Positions 22,185 through 32,812 of a DNA stretch of 64,000 bases are shown here, in pieces. Below the pieces are notes generated by a model. It was not told the origin of the DNA. It made no database searches and saw nothing but the letters and a program-made list of their open reading frames with translations. The position numbers and the translations under genes were made by a program. Where the stretch lies: positions 4,291,001 through 4,355,000 of the forward strand of contig CAHIKZ030004123.1 in NCBI GenBank assembly GCA_903632075.3. The letters are read 5' to 3'. Every line of letters starts with the position of its first letter. Position 1 is the first letter of the stretch. This stretch comes from Acanthosepion pharaonis (lineage: Eukaryota > Mollusca > Cephalopoda > Sepiida > Sepiidae).

Positions 22185-22520
22185 TAAGCATTTCACCCCA
22201 TGTAAAGTGGAAGTACCACTAGTATGCAAGGGGTTACAGAGCGTGAAAGTAAGAGAAAAGACTGAGTATAGGGGGAGGGTGATTGAGGAAAGGATAAAAA
22301 GAAGAACAGAGATCAAGGCATCAGAAAATGTCGATTGACATTACACTTAAATTTTTGAAGATTGTAGTTATCAGGGAAACAAGTAAAAAGAAGAGAGTTC
22401 TATTGTCAGGAAGTGTGAGAGAAGAAGCTATTAGTGTAGAAGAGGCAGTTACATTTAACTATTTCAACAGTAAAAAGGTGGGGCCAATGCCAACCTAGTA
22501 GCATGCTTAAATTAATAATC
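22185..22520 (-). mobile_element. CR1-like LINE 3' end, minus strand
   Basis: The minus strand encodes a decayed version of the C-terminus seen at 59508 (CNCLFYTNSFFSHTS near 22450-22400). Its 3' flank, with ATTTCACCCCATGTAAAG, matches those at 39085 and 60660. Confidence 0.65.
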
Positions 22521-22639
22521 AAACAAATCCTTTTGCCTCATATAGGAAAAAGGCTATTTCGACAGACGACAAAAGTGGTCGTCAATCATTTCATTTTAAT
22601 GTAAATATAAACAAAAAGAGCAGTATATATCTATAACAA

Positions 22640-22970
22640 TCTTCTTGAATTCAATCTATGAAAATGCTAAATTTATCTTTATGACCTTACTATGACAAGG
22701 GTAAATTCATTCTCTTGACCTCAATCTATGACAATTCTAAATTTATTCACGAGACATCAATCTATAACAATGCTAATTTTATCCCCTTGAATTGAATATA
22801 TAACAATCACTTTAGCTTCAATCTGTCAATGCTAAATTTATGATCTTGACCCCAATCTATGGCAATGCTAAATTTATGATCTTGACCCCAATCTATGGCA
22901 ATGCTAAATTTATGACCTTGACCCCAATCTATGACAATGCTAAATTTATCTCCTTGACTTCAATCTGACA
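22640..22970. repeat. 36-bp tandem repeat
   Basis: The unit is based on CTTGACCCCAATCTATGGCA and ATGCTAAATTTATGA. Clean 36-bp steps start at 22845, 22881 and 22917; copies to the left are increasingly diverged. Confidence 0.95.
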
Positions 22971-23634
22971 ACTTTTGATTGGCAGGTTTTATTATGAAGC
23001 TGATCACAAGTCGTTTGACATTGAGCTCTTGGTTTTAATACAAATATAAAATTTGTCATTTAGCTGATTGATGCTCTATTCAGCACCCCGACTCCAGACA
23101 TTCATAGATGAGCCTTTTTGTAATCATTCAGTCCACTCATCAGGAGGTTTCAGCAATTGATTGCTTCTTTATAATGTAAATATAAACAAAAAAAGCAGTA
23201 TAGTTTTTTCAGCTAATTGGGTTAGTGTGACTCACTCATGTCCATCTAATTTTCAGAAATATATTTATATTTTACAATGCTGCTGACTCTGTACATGCCC
23301 CAAAAGACACTCAAGATAGAAGGTTCCAGAGTAAGAGGTACCACTCCAAGCAAGGTGATAAAGCCACTGAGGCTACTGGAAAGGAAAGAGAAGGAAAATA
23401 CTTTAGAAGGAACTGGAAACTCAATCCTAAACAAGAAACAAGGGATAAACCTCTACTCCTTCAGTATCTGTCTATATTTCTGAGATAAGGTATTATGTAC
23501 ACTATTTAGATAATAATAAGGAGTGCCAGAAAAAAAGCAATAATAACAATGAAAATTGCAAAATGAGCTCTGGTAAAAAATGGTTGCTGAAGACATTTGG
23601 TTTATAATACCAAAAATTCATCCACAGATGTCCT
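22971..23634. other. Non-coding with a LINE/SINE 3'-UTR fragment
   Basis: 23300-23480 matches the reverse complement of 39280-39400 (AGTAACTGGAAGC- and GGGATAAACCTGTGCTCC-like blocks), so it is part of a repeat tail. The rest is unrecognised. Confidence 0.4.
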
Positions 23635-23935
23635 GAAGGACAGATGGCACAGTGGATAAAGGGTTTAGTTAGATCCAGTGACAGGACCCAAAGAGTGTGA
23701 GTTCAATATCTGGTTAAGAGAGGGGGATCCACGGGAGATAACTGATAACCGACATCCATTAGACATGGCACATGGAACTAGAACAGTTTACCCCAGTGAG
23801 CGAAATAAAGGGTTCAGTTTAACATTCCAACCACCTAAAGAAGGCCGGAGCTGAAACGCTGTGATATATATATATATATATGGCAACAAAGATGAGGATG
23901 ATAGTCTGAACAATGTAAATAGTACCTCTACTCCT
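23635..23935 (+). mobile_element. tRNA-derived SINE, full-length copy
   Basis: The A-box region is GATGGCACAGTGGATAAAGG and the B-box region is GTGTGAGTTCAATATC. The body contains GGGAGATAACTGATAACC and CCACCTAAAGAAGGCC, GAGCTGAAACGCTGTG. A short (TA)n interrupts before the tail GGCAACAAAGATGAGGATGA. This is the reference copy for the family dispersed at 3112, 17455, 24018, 26589 and 45205. Confidence 0.85.
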
Positions 23936-24017
23936 GTTGAAAAGATTGGGGAGTAGTGTTGTGAGCATATCTACTAAATTGTCAAACTATTTTACTTTAA
24001 ATACAATTGGACTAATG

Positions 24018-24165
24018 TACTCACTTTTATTGCGATTATCACAATGTTCCATTTATTGTGCTCTCCAATTTTCTTCAGGTGTTCTGAACAAAACTGGAGG
24101 ACATAATGACTGAAACATTATCATAATGGCAATGAAGATGAAATCCAAATGTATATAATTATAAC
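24018..24165. mobile_element. Inverted pair of SINE 3' tails
   Basis: A reversed tail (CACAATGTTCCATTTATTGT, TTCTTCAGGTG) runs directly into a forward tail (ACTGAAACATTATCATAATG, CAATGAAGATG). The pattern is the same as at 3112-3520 and 45165-45206. Confidence 0.6.
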
Positions 24166-24398
24166 TCCTCTTCCCAGAAATTTAAGTAGAAATTATCTAA
24201 TTCCTTATATAATAATTGTTAATAACAACAAAGATGAAGACATGAGTCCAAGTAGAAATAATATTAAAAAAATGATAAATTCTTATTTTAAAACTTTGAA
24301 CAGGAATTGTTGAATTTGAAAACAGCAGTACGAAATGGTCCAGAAACTAATTTGCAATTTTAGCAACTTGTTCACATGAACGAGTGCAATCTTATCAC

Positions 24399-24680
24399 TG
24401 ATGCCATGTGTTTTTAGCACATAGATCATTATGGCTCTCCACAATTTCCTGTCCTTTGTATCTCTTAATAAAGTCTATCTTTTTGCTATCTCTCCTAATC
24501 CCCATTTTGCCAACCATTTACACAAGCTCTTCTTTTAATTCTTCTATGTGTAATGTCTGTTCAGGAGAGTGTTGATTATGACTCTCCACAATTTCTCATC
24601 CTTTTTAGCTCTTAATATGTCAGAAATTTAATTTCTGTATCTATCTTTCTATCTCTCTTACTTTCCTTCCTCCTCTCCTT
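24399..24680 (-). mobile_element. RTE-like LINE C-terminal fragments, two copies
   Basis: Minus strand 24475-24399 encodes LLRDTKDRKLWRAIM, the conserved end of this LINE group. 24625-24560 encodes a second, more decayed version (LLRAKKDEKLWRVII). Each is preceded by GGAGAGATAGCAAA-like sequence. They lie in tandem, so a duplication or two 5'-truncated inserts. Confidence 0.7.
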
Positions 24681-24689
24681 TTCCCCCTG

Positions 24690-25768
24690 TGTGCAGTGTA
24701 AGAACTGCTGCTGCTGTGTCACGTGGCGAAATCGTGTCTAACGATTGGTTGTACATGATTTTCCCGCTTGTTTTCGACTAGATTTGAGGAATCTATTCAG
24801 TAGTAGCCAGAAAGGAAAAGGACGCCAAAGTCGTCTTGTTTTGTGATGAAAAGAAACCTGCTTGAAGATCACTTGTTGTTGCTCTGAAAAGGAAAAGTGT
24901 GTTCGCAGTGTGAAGACGATAAGTCGTCTTGTCTTGCGACAAAAAGAAAACTTGCTTGAAGATTCTGTTCCAGTAATCAAGTGGATTATTGTTCAGCAAC
25001 CAAGGACAAGTCAGTAAAGACTTATCAAAAAATTGGTTAAAGTAATTATTGTAAAGAGAATTTTACAATAGAACATTCTCAAGGAAGTCTTCTTTCGACA
25101 ATCGGGTCGAAGAGAGAAACAAGTCAGTCAAGAGGCTGAAAACACTACCTTCCTTCGAGGAGTTATTTTGTCCTATTGGAGGACGAAATCCTGATGTGAA
25201 AAAAGTATATGAAAAAAAGATCTTCTAAGAAGTTGAATTTGTGTTTAGAGAAAGCTTGAAAAAACAAGTCTGCATTTATTCTTAACAGGAATCTTGCTTT
25301 TTTTTTTTACCTTCCAAGGAGAGCAACTCAAAATATCTAAAAAACCTTTCTGCCCAGCTACTAAAAAAAAAATACTAAAGCTTTTTTTTGAACAGTAAGT
25401 CTAATTTTTCCCCTCTTTCTGCTATCTCTCTACCTCTTTCACTCTCTCTGAACTGTTATTGGAGTCCTTTTTAAGGGCTCGCCAAAGGGACGTTTTTGGC
25501 AGTTATTTTCAAGTTGTACCAGTGAACTTTAACATCAGACTATTTTTTTCCCCCCTCATTTTATTTTTTTTCTTTTCCCTCAATAAATTTTATAGCTATT
25601 TCAAGTGGTTTTTCCTTCTTCTTTATCTCGCTTGTTATGGTTGTATATTCATGGTTTCAGGTCTCTGTTAACTGTGTTACGCAGGATTCCCGTCATTGGA
25701 CGTAATGACAAAGTTTCCCAACCTTTTTTGCGCTGAGTTTGGCTGTTACTAAGCTAAATTTCGACAAA
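24690..25768. other. Unclassified 1.1-kb segment between LINE fragments
   Basis: It has a different composition from its flanks. It contains a two-copy direct repeat (GTCGTCTTGTTTTGTGATGA near 24831 and GTCGTCTTGTCTTGCGACAA near 24922), CT-rich tracts and an AATAAA close to the right end. Because both sides are RTE C-terminal fragments, it looks inserted. It could be an LTR or a non-autonomous element; no clear ends were found. Confidence 0.35.
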
Positions 25769-26083
25769 TAAAGTCTGTCTGTTTGCTATCTCTCCTAATC
25801 CCTGTTTTGCCAACCAGTCAAACAGACTCATTAGGTAGGTTTATACACTGCTTTCCTCAGTCCTGCTTACTCTCATTATGTCCTTTAAGTGTCAAGCCCT
25901 CTTTCCTTTATTATGTGCCCTGGAAATTTCAATTGTTCCTGTTTCTAACTATAAGTAGCTTTTTTGTTTCCATTTTCACTAAAACATCATTGTTGTTCAC
26001 ATGATCAGTCCACTGTGTTCTCAGTATCCTTCTGTAAAACTACATTTCTGTTACATCAAGTCTCTTCTTCATCTAAGAGATTG

Positions 26084-26350
26084 CTCGGCCCGGTGGCTAG
26101 GATCAAAGTGTAGTATCTGCGCTTTGTGAGCTGCCGGGTCGGGTGTCTGTCGAACTCTCTGCTTGCAGAGAGGAACCCGGACTAAGCTCTGCCGAAGGGT
26201 AGGGTTTCGTTGGGGAGGTTGATTTGAACTGGCCCGCCTCGGGCGGGTTTGGATGGTTATTTATTTTGGGCTGAGCCTACGGGCTCAGAGATACCCACAT
26301 TAAAAAGGCCTTGTGCCACATTCGATCCCCGTGGGTGGATTGATAAATAC
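26084..26350 (+). mobile_element. GC-rich structured SINE X with 14-bp target duplication
   Basis: CATCTAAGAGATTG is repeated exactly at 26070-26083 and 26351-26364. The insert is much more GC-rich than its flanks. It contains three hairpins: CTCTCTGC/GCAGAGAG, CCCGCC/GGGCGGG and CTGAGCC/GGGCTCAG. A tRNA-like start (GGTGGCTAGGAT) and a B-box-like TGTCGAACTCT suggest polymerase III origin. It interrupts the LINE frame. A related copy is at 30899-31112. I do not recognise the family. Confidence 0.8.
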
Positions 26351-26588
26351 CATCTAAGAGATTGTCTAGCATTCATTGCCATATATAGAAGGATCATTAT
26401 TACATAAAAGTTCAGTACTCTTTTCTTTGTTTCTAACAAAATTTTCCTGTTCCTTGATATTTTACTTAACTTTTGGAAGGCATCTTTCACTATTCCAATA
26501 CTCCTTTGGAATTTGGTGTTGCATTTTATGTCCTTTGTTAAAACAATTCCTTGATTTTTGAACTGATTTTGATATCTCCATCTTGGGC

Positions 26589-26862
26589 ACTATTTACATT
26601 ATTTGGACTATTGTCCTCATCTTTGTCGCCATATTTATTACAATGTTTTGGCTGTTGTACACTCCAGCCTTCTTCAGGTGGTTGGAATGTCAAACTGAAC
26701 CCTTTATTTCACTCACTGGTGTAGACTGTTCTAATTCCATGTGCCAAGTTTAATGAATGTCAGTTATCAGTTATCTCCTGTTAATTTTCCCTCTGAAAGT
26801 TCTCCACTGCCTTAATTGGGTATTGAACTCACACTATTTGGGTCCTGTCACTGGATCTAACA
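26589..26862 (-). mobile_element. tRNA-derived SINE with target duplication, minus strand
   Basis: Flanked by GATATCTCCATCTTGGGC (26571-26588) and GATACTCCATCTTGGGC (26863-26879). On the minus strand: tRNA-like head GGATCCAGTGACAGGACCCA-type region, B box TGAGTTCAATACCC, body, then CACCTGAAGAAGGCTGGAG and tail. It is nested in the RTE-like LINE. Confidence 0.9.
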
Positions 26863-27417
26863 GATACTCCATCTTGGGCTCTTCTTTTTACTGAGAATCA
26901 TACATTCTATCTTCTTACAATTGGGGTTTAGTCCTTTCTTCTCATTTTCCTTTATTACTTTCTGTAGGACTTCTTGAAGTTTTCTTTCTGTGCCTGCTAT
27001 CAACACTGTGTCATTTGCATATGTAATGTTGTTAAGATTGTGACTGCCAATAATTAATCTTCGTAAGACTTTTAATTCTCTCAGGATCATCTCATCTTAA
27101 AGGTTGAATAAGTCTTATGAGAAGAAACATCCTTGTCTTACATCCCTTTCTATTTTTGCATATTTACAGAATTTATTTTCTATCTCTATGCAGATGGTTT
27201 GCTCACAGTATGAGTTCAAAATTATTTTAATATCCTTCCCAAATAAATCGAGCTTACCTAGCAGTTCAAACAGTTCCTTGTGACGTACTTTATCAAATGC
27301 TTTTGCATCATCTATAAAACAGGTACATATTTTTTTGCATTGCTCTTTCTGATATAAATCTGAGATATTACATGATCATAATATCATGGTAGTTAATTAC
27401 AATTTAACACTCATACT

Positions 27418-27885
27418 TGGTAAGATGATAAACTATATCCAACAACAAGGCCTCTGATCAGAGTGGAACCATCTCTTAATTGCTGGTGTCTCCAGGTCCA
27501 CCCTGACCCATGGTGGTAGCACCAGTTAGGGTCTCAGCGATGGGTAAATAATTAACCCCCAAACTGTGGTCAAAACACTATGAAAGTGTAAAAATAGGTT
27601 TTAATACCAGAAATACTTTGTAAAAAATTATAACCAGCAATAAATTTTTGAAAAAAAAAAAAATATTACCAGCAATAAAATCTTGTCGGCATTAAATAAC
27701 ACATTGAGGTTGATATGCCATAAAACAAACCAAACCAAACCAGCTATACATTTTTGAAAAAAAAAATTACCTGCTATGCATTTTTAAAAAAAATATTACC
27801 AGCAACAGATTTTTGAAGAAAAAAATATTACCAGAAATAAAAATTGCCAGCATTAAATAATCCATTCAGGTTGATATGCCGTATA
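27418..27885 (+). mobile_element. Unclassified SINE-like element A, second copy
   Basis: It follows 6575-6885 from GATAAACTATATCC through TGGTGGTAGCACCAGTTAGG. The 3' end has been expanded: the block ATTACCAGCAATAAA with A runs occurs four to five times, and the end GCATTAAATAA ... GATATGCC occurs twice (near 27690 and 27855). Confidence 0.7.
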
Positions 27886-27959
27886 ACAAAACAAATACAA
27901 TTTAACACTAATTATGAATCTGTGTAATAGTAATGGTAATAATTATATTATCTGTTTCC

Positions 27960-28420
27960 TTATAAGGAAATATTCAGCATTCATTGACTGAAGCATCCAG
28001 TACTACTTTTGGTTGAAATTTATAAAATATTTCTCTTTAAACAATAATAGCTTCCTCAAATCTACTGTTATTGCTCTATCTAGCATTGATGGAGGTTTCC
28101 TTCCTTACCTTTTGTTTGAAGTAGTGTGGAATGTCAACATTGGGATTATATCATTATTATTTTATGGGAATTTGTATTGTTTGGTTAAACTGCCCTTAAC
28201 GTAGCCCATTCTATGTTCAATTTCTTTTTCTCTTTTACTAAATTTTTTATCACTGATCCATATACCGAGATATTTGATGTGTTTCATATTTGCTTATTCA
28301 ACATTCTGAATTTTTATGATGGATTCAGGGTAGGTGCCATCAATTTGATTCTAATTCCAGATCCTGGTTTCTGTTTTGGAAACGTTTATCTTGGAAAACT
28401 TTGTAGAGGATGTTGATTTT
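27960..28420 (-). mobile_element. RTE-like LINE fragment, minus strand
   Basis: The minus strand encodes HIKYLGIWISDKKFSKREK and IEHRMGYVKGSL, the region after the RT core in this LINE group, with stops on either side. A poly-T run at 28420-28436 ends it. Confidence 0.7.
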
Positions 28421-28984
28421 TTTTTTTTTTTTTTTGTTCAATATCATTCTTATTCCAACTATGAATATCTATGTCATCAGTATTGTTCCAATCGTTATTA
28501 GTACATTGGCTTTGAGAGGTAAACTAAGATTATTATCTTCTATTACTTAATTCATTTGGTATGTGGTATGGAATGCTTAAATTCTCAGTGACCTCTCTTG
28601 TAAATTAAAAAAAAAAACACTATGAAGCTATGAAATTTTTATTTTTTGTTTGTTTATAACTTAGTAAATATTTAGGGTGCCTCACAATGGGATGATGAAA
28701 GATTAAAATCCTGAATAAAATTCATATCTCACTATGATTCATTATGACTTTTCATAATGGCTAAAAATTGCACAGGGTTCTAATATAACCTGTAAATGTT
28801 GTGGCATTCATACAATTGGTTGAACCAGCTCTGTCAAATGAACCTGTCACATCTAAACAAAACCTGACTAAACATAGCAGAGGTCATATTCATTAAGATG
28901 TGCGAATCTATAGTCGGAGATTCGGTGGAAATTTGAATTCACAAGCAGCCCCAAGCCACATGTATACACACTTTTAGGATACTG
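28421..28984. other. AT-rich, nothing recognised
   Basis: Poly-T at the left, otherwise featureless. Confidence 0.45.
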
Positions 28985-29175
28985 TGATCCTGTTTTGAAT
29001 TCAGAATTTCTCCTAGGCTGGCTATTGTCTGTCCTGCTGTTTTACCCATAGATGGGGAGATAAGAGATGAAGTCTTACTGCATTAGCAAATGTAATGAAC
29101 TCAACTAGAAATTCGAACTTGGATCTCTTCCTCAAACCAAGCCACTAATCATTGCTTCAGCATGCCTCCACATGC
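28985..29175 (-). mobile_element. tRNA-derived SINE fragment (dimer family), minus strand
   Basis: GTCCTGCTGTTTTACCCATAG, CTAGAAATTCGAACTTGG and a head-like CACTAATCATTGC resemble the SINE at 5604-6185. Confidence 0.65.
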
Positions 29176-29286
29176 CTCCAATATGAGAAATAAACTTAAT
29201 TGTGTCTTCCAACCACGATGCACATTTTACTTGTAAAAAGTTTTTACAGAAACTCTTGGACAAATATCAATCACACAAGAAGCTCA

Positions 29287-29315
29287 CTGTAATCCATACA
29301 CACACACACACACAT

Positions 29316-29361
<46 letters not shown>
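29287..29361. repeat. (CA)n followed by (TA)n
   Basis: Compound microsatellite at the left border of a foldback element. Confidence 0.95.
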
Positions 29362-29365
<4 letters not shown>

Positions 29366-29371
29366 TAAGGT

Positions 29372-29548
29372 GTGCTATATTTATGGGATAAAGTGATCAA
29401 TATCAGAGATAGTGTGTGTAAATATAAAGTGAACATTGAAGTCAACACTTAGAGGCGACAGGCTGTTTCATGCTAGACGCAATTGTCAGGCCATGATTGC
29501 ATCTAGCATGAAACAGCCTGTTGCTTCTAAGCGTTGACTTCAATGTTC

Positions 29549-29553
<5 letters not shown>
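29372..29553. mobile_element. Foldback element, family H, copy A
   Basis: Near-perfect inverted repeat 29426-29553: AAAGTGAACATTGAAGTCAA pairs with TTGACTTCAATGTTCACTTT, and GGCTGTTTCATGCTAGACGC pairs with GCATCTAGCATGAAACAGCC. A leader with GTGCTATATTTATGGGATAA is shared with copy B at 40620. (TA)n flanks both sides. No coding capacity. Confidence 0.85.
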
Positions 29554-29592
<39 letters not shown>

Positions 29593-29632
29593 TAATTAAT
29601 TCATCGAGTCTGATAGAAACCTCTACAGAATG

Positions 29633-29676
<44 letters not shown>

Positions 29677-29677
29677 G
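29554..29677. repeat. Two (TA)n arrays with a short spacer
   Basis: TA runs at about 29554-29589 and 29637-29668; the second leads into CACACACA and then the Tc1 terminus. Confidence 0.9.
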
Positions 29678-30565
29678 TGGTGGGGGATAAACATTCGTAC
29701 ACTTGAAAAATTAGGACGCCAGATCCAACAAAATCCACAGGTTACCTGAGAAGAGCTGCAGGAACATCTCCGTGCATTAGGGATTAAAGTAACCAAGTGT
29801 ACAATAAGTAATGAACTACACAAAAACAAGCTGAAATCATGCATCCCAAGGAAGACTCCACTCCTCTTGAAACGACACAGAGATGCTAGGCTAAAATTCA
29901 TCAGAGAGCATAAGGATAAAGAATATTCATTTTGGGCAAAAGTACTATGGACAGATGAAACTAAAATAGAGTTGTTTGGTCATAATTATTGAAGTCATCT
30001 GTGGAGGAAGGATGGTGAAGCCTACTTACCAAAGAACACGTTGCCAACTGTAAAGGTTGGTGGTGGCAATATCATGATCTGGGGCTGTTTTTCTGCAAAA
30101 GGTGTTGGCAGAATATCAATAATAGATGGCAAGATGAATGCCGAAAGCTACCAGAAAATCATGCAAGACAATTTAATGCATTCTGTTGAGAGACTTCAGC
30201 TACCTCCTGATTGGGTTTTCCAACTGGATAATGATCCTAAGCATACCGCTAGATCTACAAGGAAATGGTTAGCTGAAAGTAACATTGATATCTTGCAATG
30301 GCCAAGTTAGTCCCCAGACTTGAACCCAATCGAGAATTTATGGTGATTTTGAAAATTCAAATTGGGAAAAGAGCACCAACAAATATCAAGAATTTGAAAA
30401 CAATATGCCAAGAAGAATGGGACAAAATACCACTCAATGTGTGCAAATCATTAGTTGAGACATACAGAATAAACTGGTAGCTGTTGAACTCAATAAAGGA
30501 TATTCCACAAAGTATTAAATTAAGTAAATATGCATTTTTGTTTTGTACGAATACTTTTTTCATCA
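29676..30565 (+). pseudogene. Tc1-family transposase pseudogene and element
   Basis: The left end has GGGATAAACATTCGTACACT and the right end TTTGTACGAATACTTTTTTC; together they form decayed inverted ends. Between them the plus strand encodes a Tc1 transposase: N-terminal HTH piece (TISNELHKNKLKSC), then WTDETKIELF, VGGGNIMIWGCFSAKG, QLDNDPKHTA and SPDLNPIENLW. All three DDE positions are recognisable, with D(34)E spacing. Stops interrupt at about 29990, 30309 and 30346, so it is inactive. Length is slightly short for a Tc1 element. It cuts and pastes at TA sites. Confidence 0.9.
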
Positions 30566-30812
30566 GTTAAAATGAAAAAAATGCATTAATTTCTGTTAGA
30601 ATAAGAATTAAGACTTGCATTGAGACTTAACCTGGACATTCACTGAAACTGAACCTTCCCAAGCCATTTTAGATCTCACTTTGTCTCAAATTCTGGATTT
30701 GAGAGGATGGGTTCATCTCCTTAGTCATGAAATTATTCACTCACACACATGCTGCTCCCTCCTTGAAGGGAAACTCTTAACATTCCTCGGCAAGTATAGT
30801 AATGGAATAACC
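30566..30812. other. Non-coding, nothing recognised
   Basis: Short spacer between the Tc1 remnant and the LTR-like segment. Confidence 0.4.
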
Positions 30813-31277
30813 TGTCACCCCATGAGTGACTACACTATAAGTAGTAACTACCTATAAGTATCTGTAAGCCAACTGACAATAGAGACTAGCTGGGATCTCT
30901 TCCAGCTAGATGGTCGAACTCTCTGGCTTTGAACAGAGAGGGAACGGAGGAGGCTCAGCCGAAGGGCAGAGTCTCATTTGTGGAGGTTGACCAATCCAAT
31001 CCCGTTATGCAGGTTCTATGGGCATTTCTTGTTCCAGCCTACGGGCTCAGAGAACCCACGTTAAACCCGGCTTTGTGCCACATGCAACCCTCGTTGTTGG
31101 GTGGCTAAATATACTGGCTGGGATCTGTTAAGTACAACTCAGACTTACGCGAGAACTACCAACCTTCCAATAGTAGCATTCACTACTGTATTGACTTGCA
31201 ACGACCTTGTACATAACTGTTACCTTTATTCTTATTGTACTGGTTTTTTACAATAAAACTTTACTTATTTTATCAAC
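30813..31277 (+). mobile_element. Possible solo LTR carrying SINE Y
   Basis: TGTCACCCCATGAGTGAC starts a segment that, once SINE Y is removed, is about 240 bp and includes an AATAAA signal near 31250, as expected of an LTR. The right end and target duplication are not convincing. Confidence 0.3.
30899..31112 (+). mobile_element. GC-rich structured SINE Y, related to X, with 14-bp target duplication
   Basis: ACTAGCTGGGATCT (30885-30898) and ACTGGCTGGGATCT (31113-31126) flank it, one mismatch. It shares with X the blocks GTCGAACTCTCTG, CAGAGAGGGAAC, GCCGAAGGGCAGAGTC, GTGGAGGTTGA, GCCTACGGGCTCAGAG and TTTGTGCCACATG. The head present in X is missing, so Y is 5'-truncated. Confidence 0.75.
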
Positions 31278-31695
31278 CTTGTTTTTCAAGTATATATTCC
31301 TGTTAGCACGGAATATAACACTGTTAAATCCCAATCACTAAAAAGAGTTTTTGTAAGAAAGATTTGTGGCCTTATAACAAGTGGTGTCATTGTTTTTACA
31401 CCTGCCACACTCTCAGGTAAAAGGTTCTTCATGTCCAATATAGAGATAAAACCCCCAGGGAGATTTAATTCAAGCATAAAAAATGTTGGTTTGTTCAATG
31501 CAATTTACAGTAACCACATTCCCTTTTTGATTGTTGCCAACTCTTATATAAATAATCACGTCACAGATTGAGTAGAGAAATTGATTAGTGGGTGTTTAAA
31601 GTATTAGGGTTGGGTTAAAGGTTAAATTGACAGCATATCCATTATCATTCATTTAAGATAATTACATTTTGTATCTTTTGTATTTTACACATGTG

Positions 31696-31757
<62 letters not shown>

Positions 31758-31893
31758 TATAAAATGTATGCAACACTTTTCTAAGTTGAACTTAATGTGA
31801 CAATCCTTTCCTTCCTGATTTACAATACTTTTCTATTGTAAAATAAATATCACTGCATTAACATATATATATATATGTGTGTGTGTGTGTATA
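31278..31893. other. Non-coding with (TA)n at 31699-31768
   Basis: Aside from the long TA array and a short (TA)n(TG)n at 31862-31890 nothing was recognised. Confidence 0.5.
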
Positions 31894-32294
31894 CAGGGTG
31901 CTATTTGTTAAATTGTCATCTAAATTACGAAAAAATGAAAATAATACTTATGTCTCATTTTAACAGATATATTTACCAAAATTGCACAAAAATATCTTGA
32001 AATACTAAAGAGTAAATTTATTCAATAAAATTGTCATTATCTTCTAACAGCCACCCTCTTGACCCAGGGCAGCACTACCTCCTCAAGGCACTTGATATAG
32101 GCCGTGTGCAAAGATGAATAGAGGCATAATATTGCTATCATTAGTGATCACTCCAAACACCTAGGTAATCACCATTAGACTCATCCAATTCTTTCCGAAT
32201 TCTGTTGATTGGGCTTAGATTGACAAAAAACATTCTGAAATGTTTGTACTGGAGTTTACAGCATGCCATTTAGATGACAATTTATCCATCGCAC
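31894..32294 (-). mobile_element. Deletion derivative of the DD37D mariner (MITE-like)
   Basis: The ends CAGGGTGCTATTTGTTAAATTGTCATCT and its inverted partner at 32270-32294 match the termini of the full element at 36722-37964. Internal blocks CTCAAGGCACTTGATATAGG and TTAGTGATCACTCCAAACAC match it and then jump to the opposite end. About 400 bp remain; most of the transposase is deleted. Confidence 0.85.
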
Positions 32295-32461
32295 ATCAAT
32301 GTGTGCGTGTGTGTGTGTATACATACACACACACGCGTGTGCATGTGTTTATATGTGTGTGCATGTCTGTAATTGTGTGTGTATAACTATATGTGATTGA
32401 GTTTGTCTATATGTGTATGTGTGTTTCTCTGTGTGTGTGTATCTGTGTATGTCTCTCTGAG

Positions 32462-32510
<49 letters not shown>

Positions 32511-32515
32511 ATGTC

Positions 32516-32576
<61 letters not shown>

Positions 32577-32678
32577 CTATATAGATATCTGTATATATGT
32601 CTGTGAGTGTATTTACACGCTCACATGTGAGCATATTTCTGTGTATATGTGTATATATATATATATGTGTGTGTGTGT
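32295..32678. repeat. (TG)n/(TA)n microsatellite mosaic
   Basis: Alternating TG, TATG and TA blocks. Frames through it are artefacts. Confidence 0.95.
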
Positions 32679-32812
32679 CATCATCACAGTGACTATATGG
32701 ACATTATGACCTAGAGTTTCGCCATCAAAGATGACATCCTGTTATGTTTACATCGAAGTTTGCTATGTGACAATAACTCTGTTGTAATGTCCATATAACT
32801 ACTGTGATGATG
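32679..32812. mobile_element. Foldback element in (TG)n
   Basis: CATCATCACAGTGACTATAT pairs with ATATAACTACTGTGATGATG; the next block GGACATTATGAC pairs with GTAATGTCC. About 30-bp arms and a 70-bp centre. The right end runs into GGCTCATGTGAGCC. Confidence 0.75.

Larger units (their letters stand above)
25769..27400 (-). mobile_element. RTE-like LINE, RT domain remnant with two nested SINEs
   Basis: Minus strand from 27330: DDAKAFDKVRHKELFELLGK, then RDVRQGCF, MILRELKVLRR, NNITYANDTVLIAGTE (the RT motif YADDT with one D to N change), KIECMILSKK. After the SINE it resumes with DAFQKLSKISRN and LLETKKRVLNFYV, then after the second insert RMLRTQWTDHVN and KRGLDT. It ends near 25783 with WLAKQGLGEIANR. 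Several stops and the changed catalytic Asp mean it is dead. RTE or BovB-like assignment rests on the RT and C-terminal motifs. Confidence 0.85.

Noticed and set aside
23277..23483. Frame with KTLKIEGSRVRGTTPSKVI
   Set aside because: The stretch matches the inverse of 39280-39400, so it is repeat 3' sequence, not a gene.
30298..30480. 60-codon frame MAKLVPRLEPNREFM
   Set aside because: It overlaps the Tc1 SPDLNPIENLW region in another frame, so it is a shadow of the transposase pseudogene.
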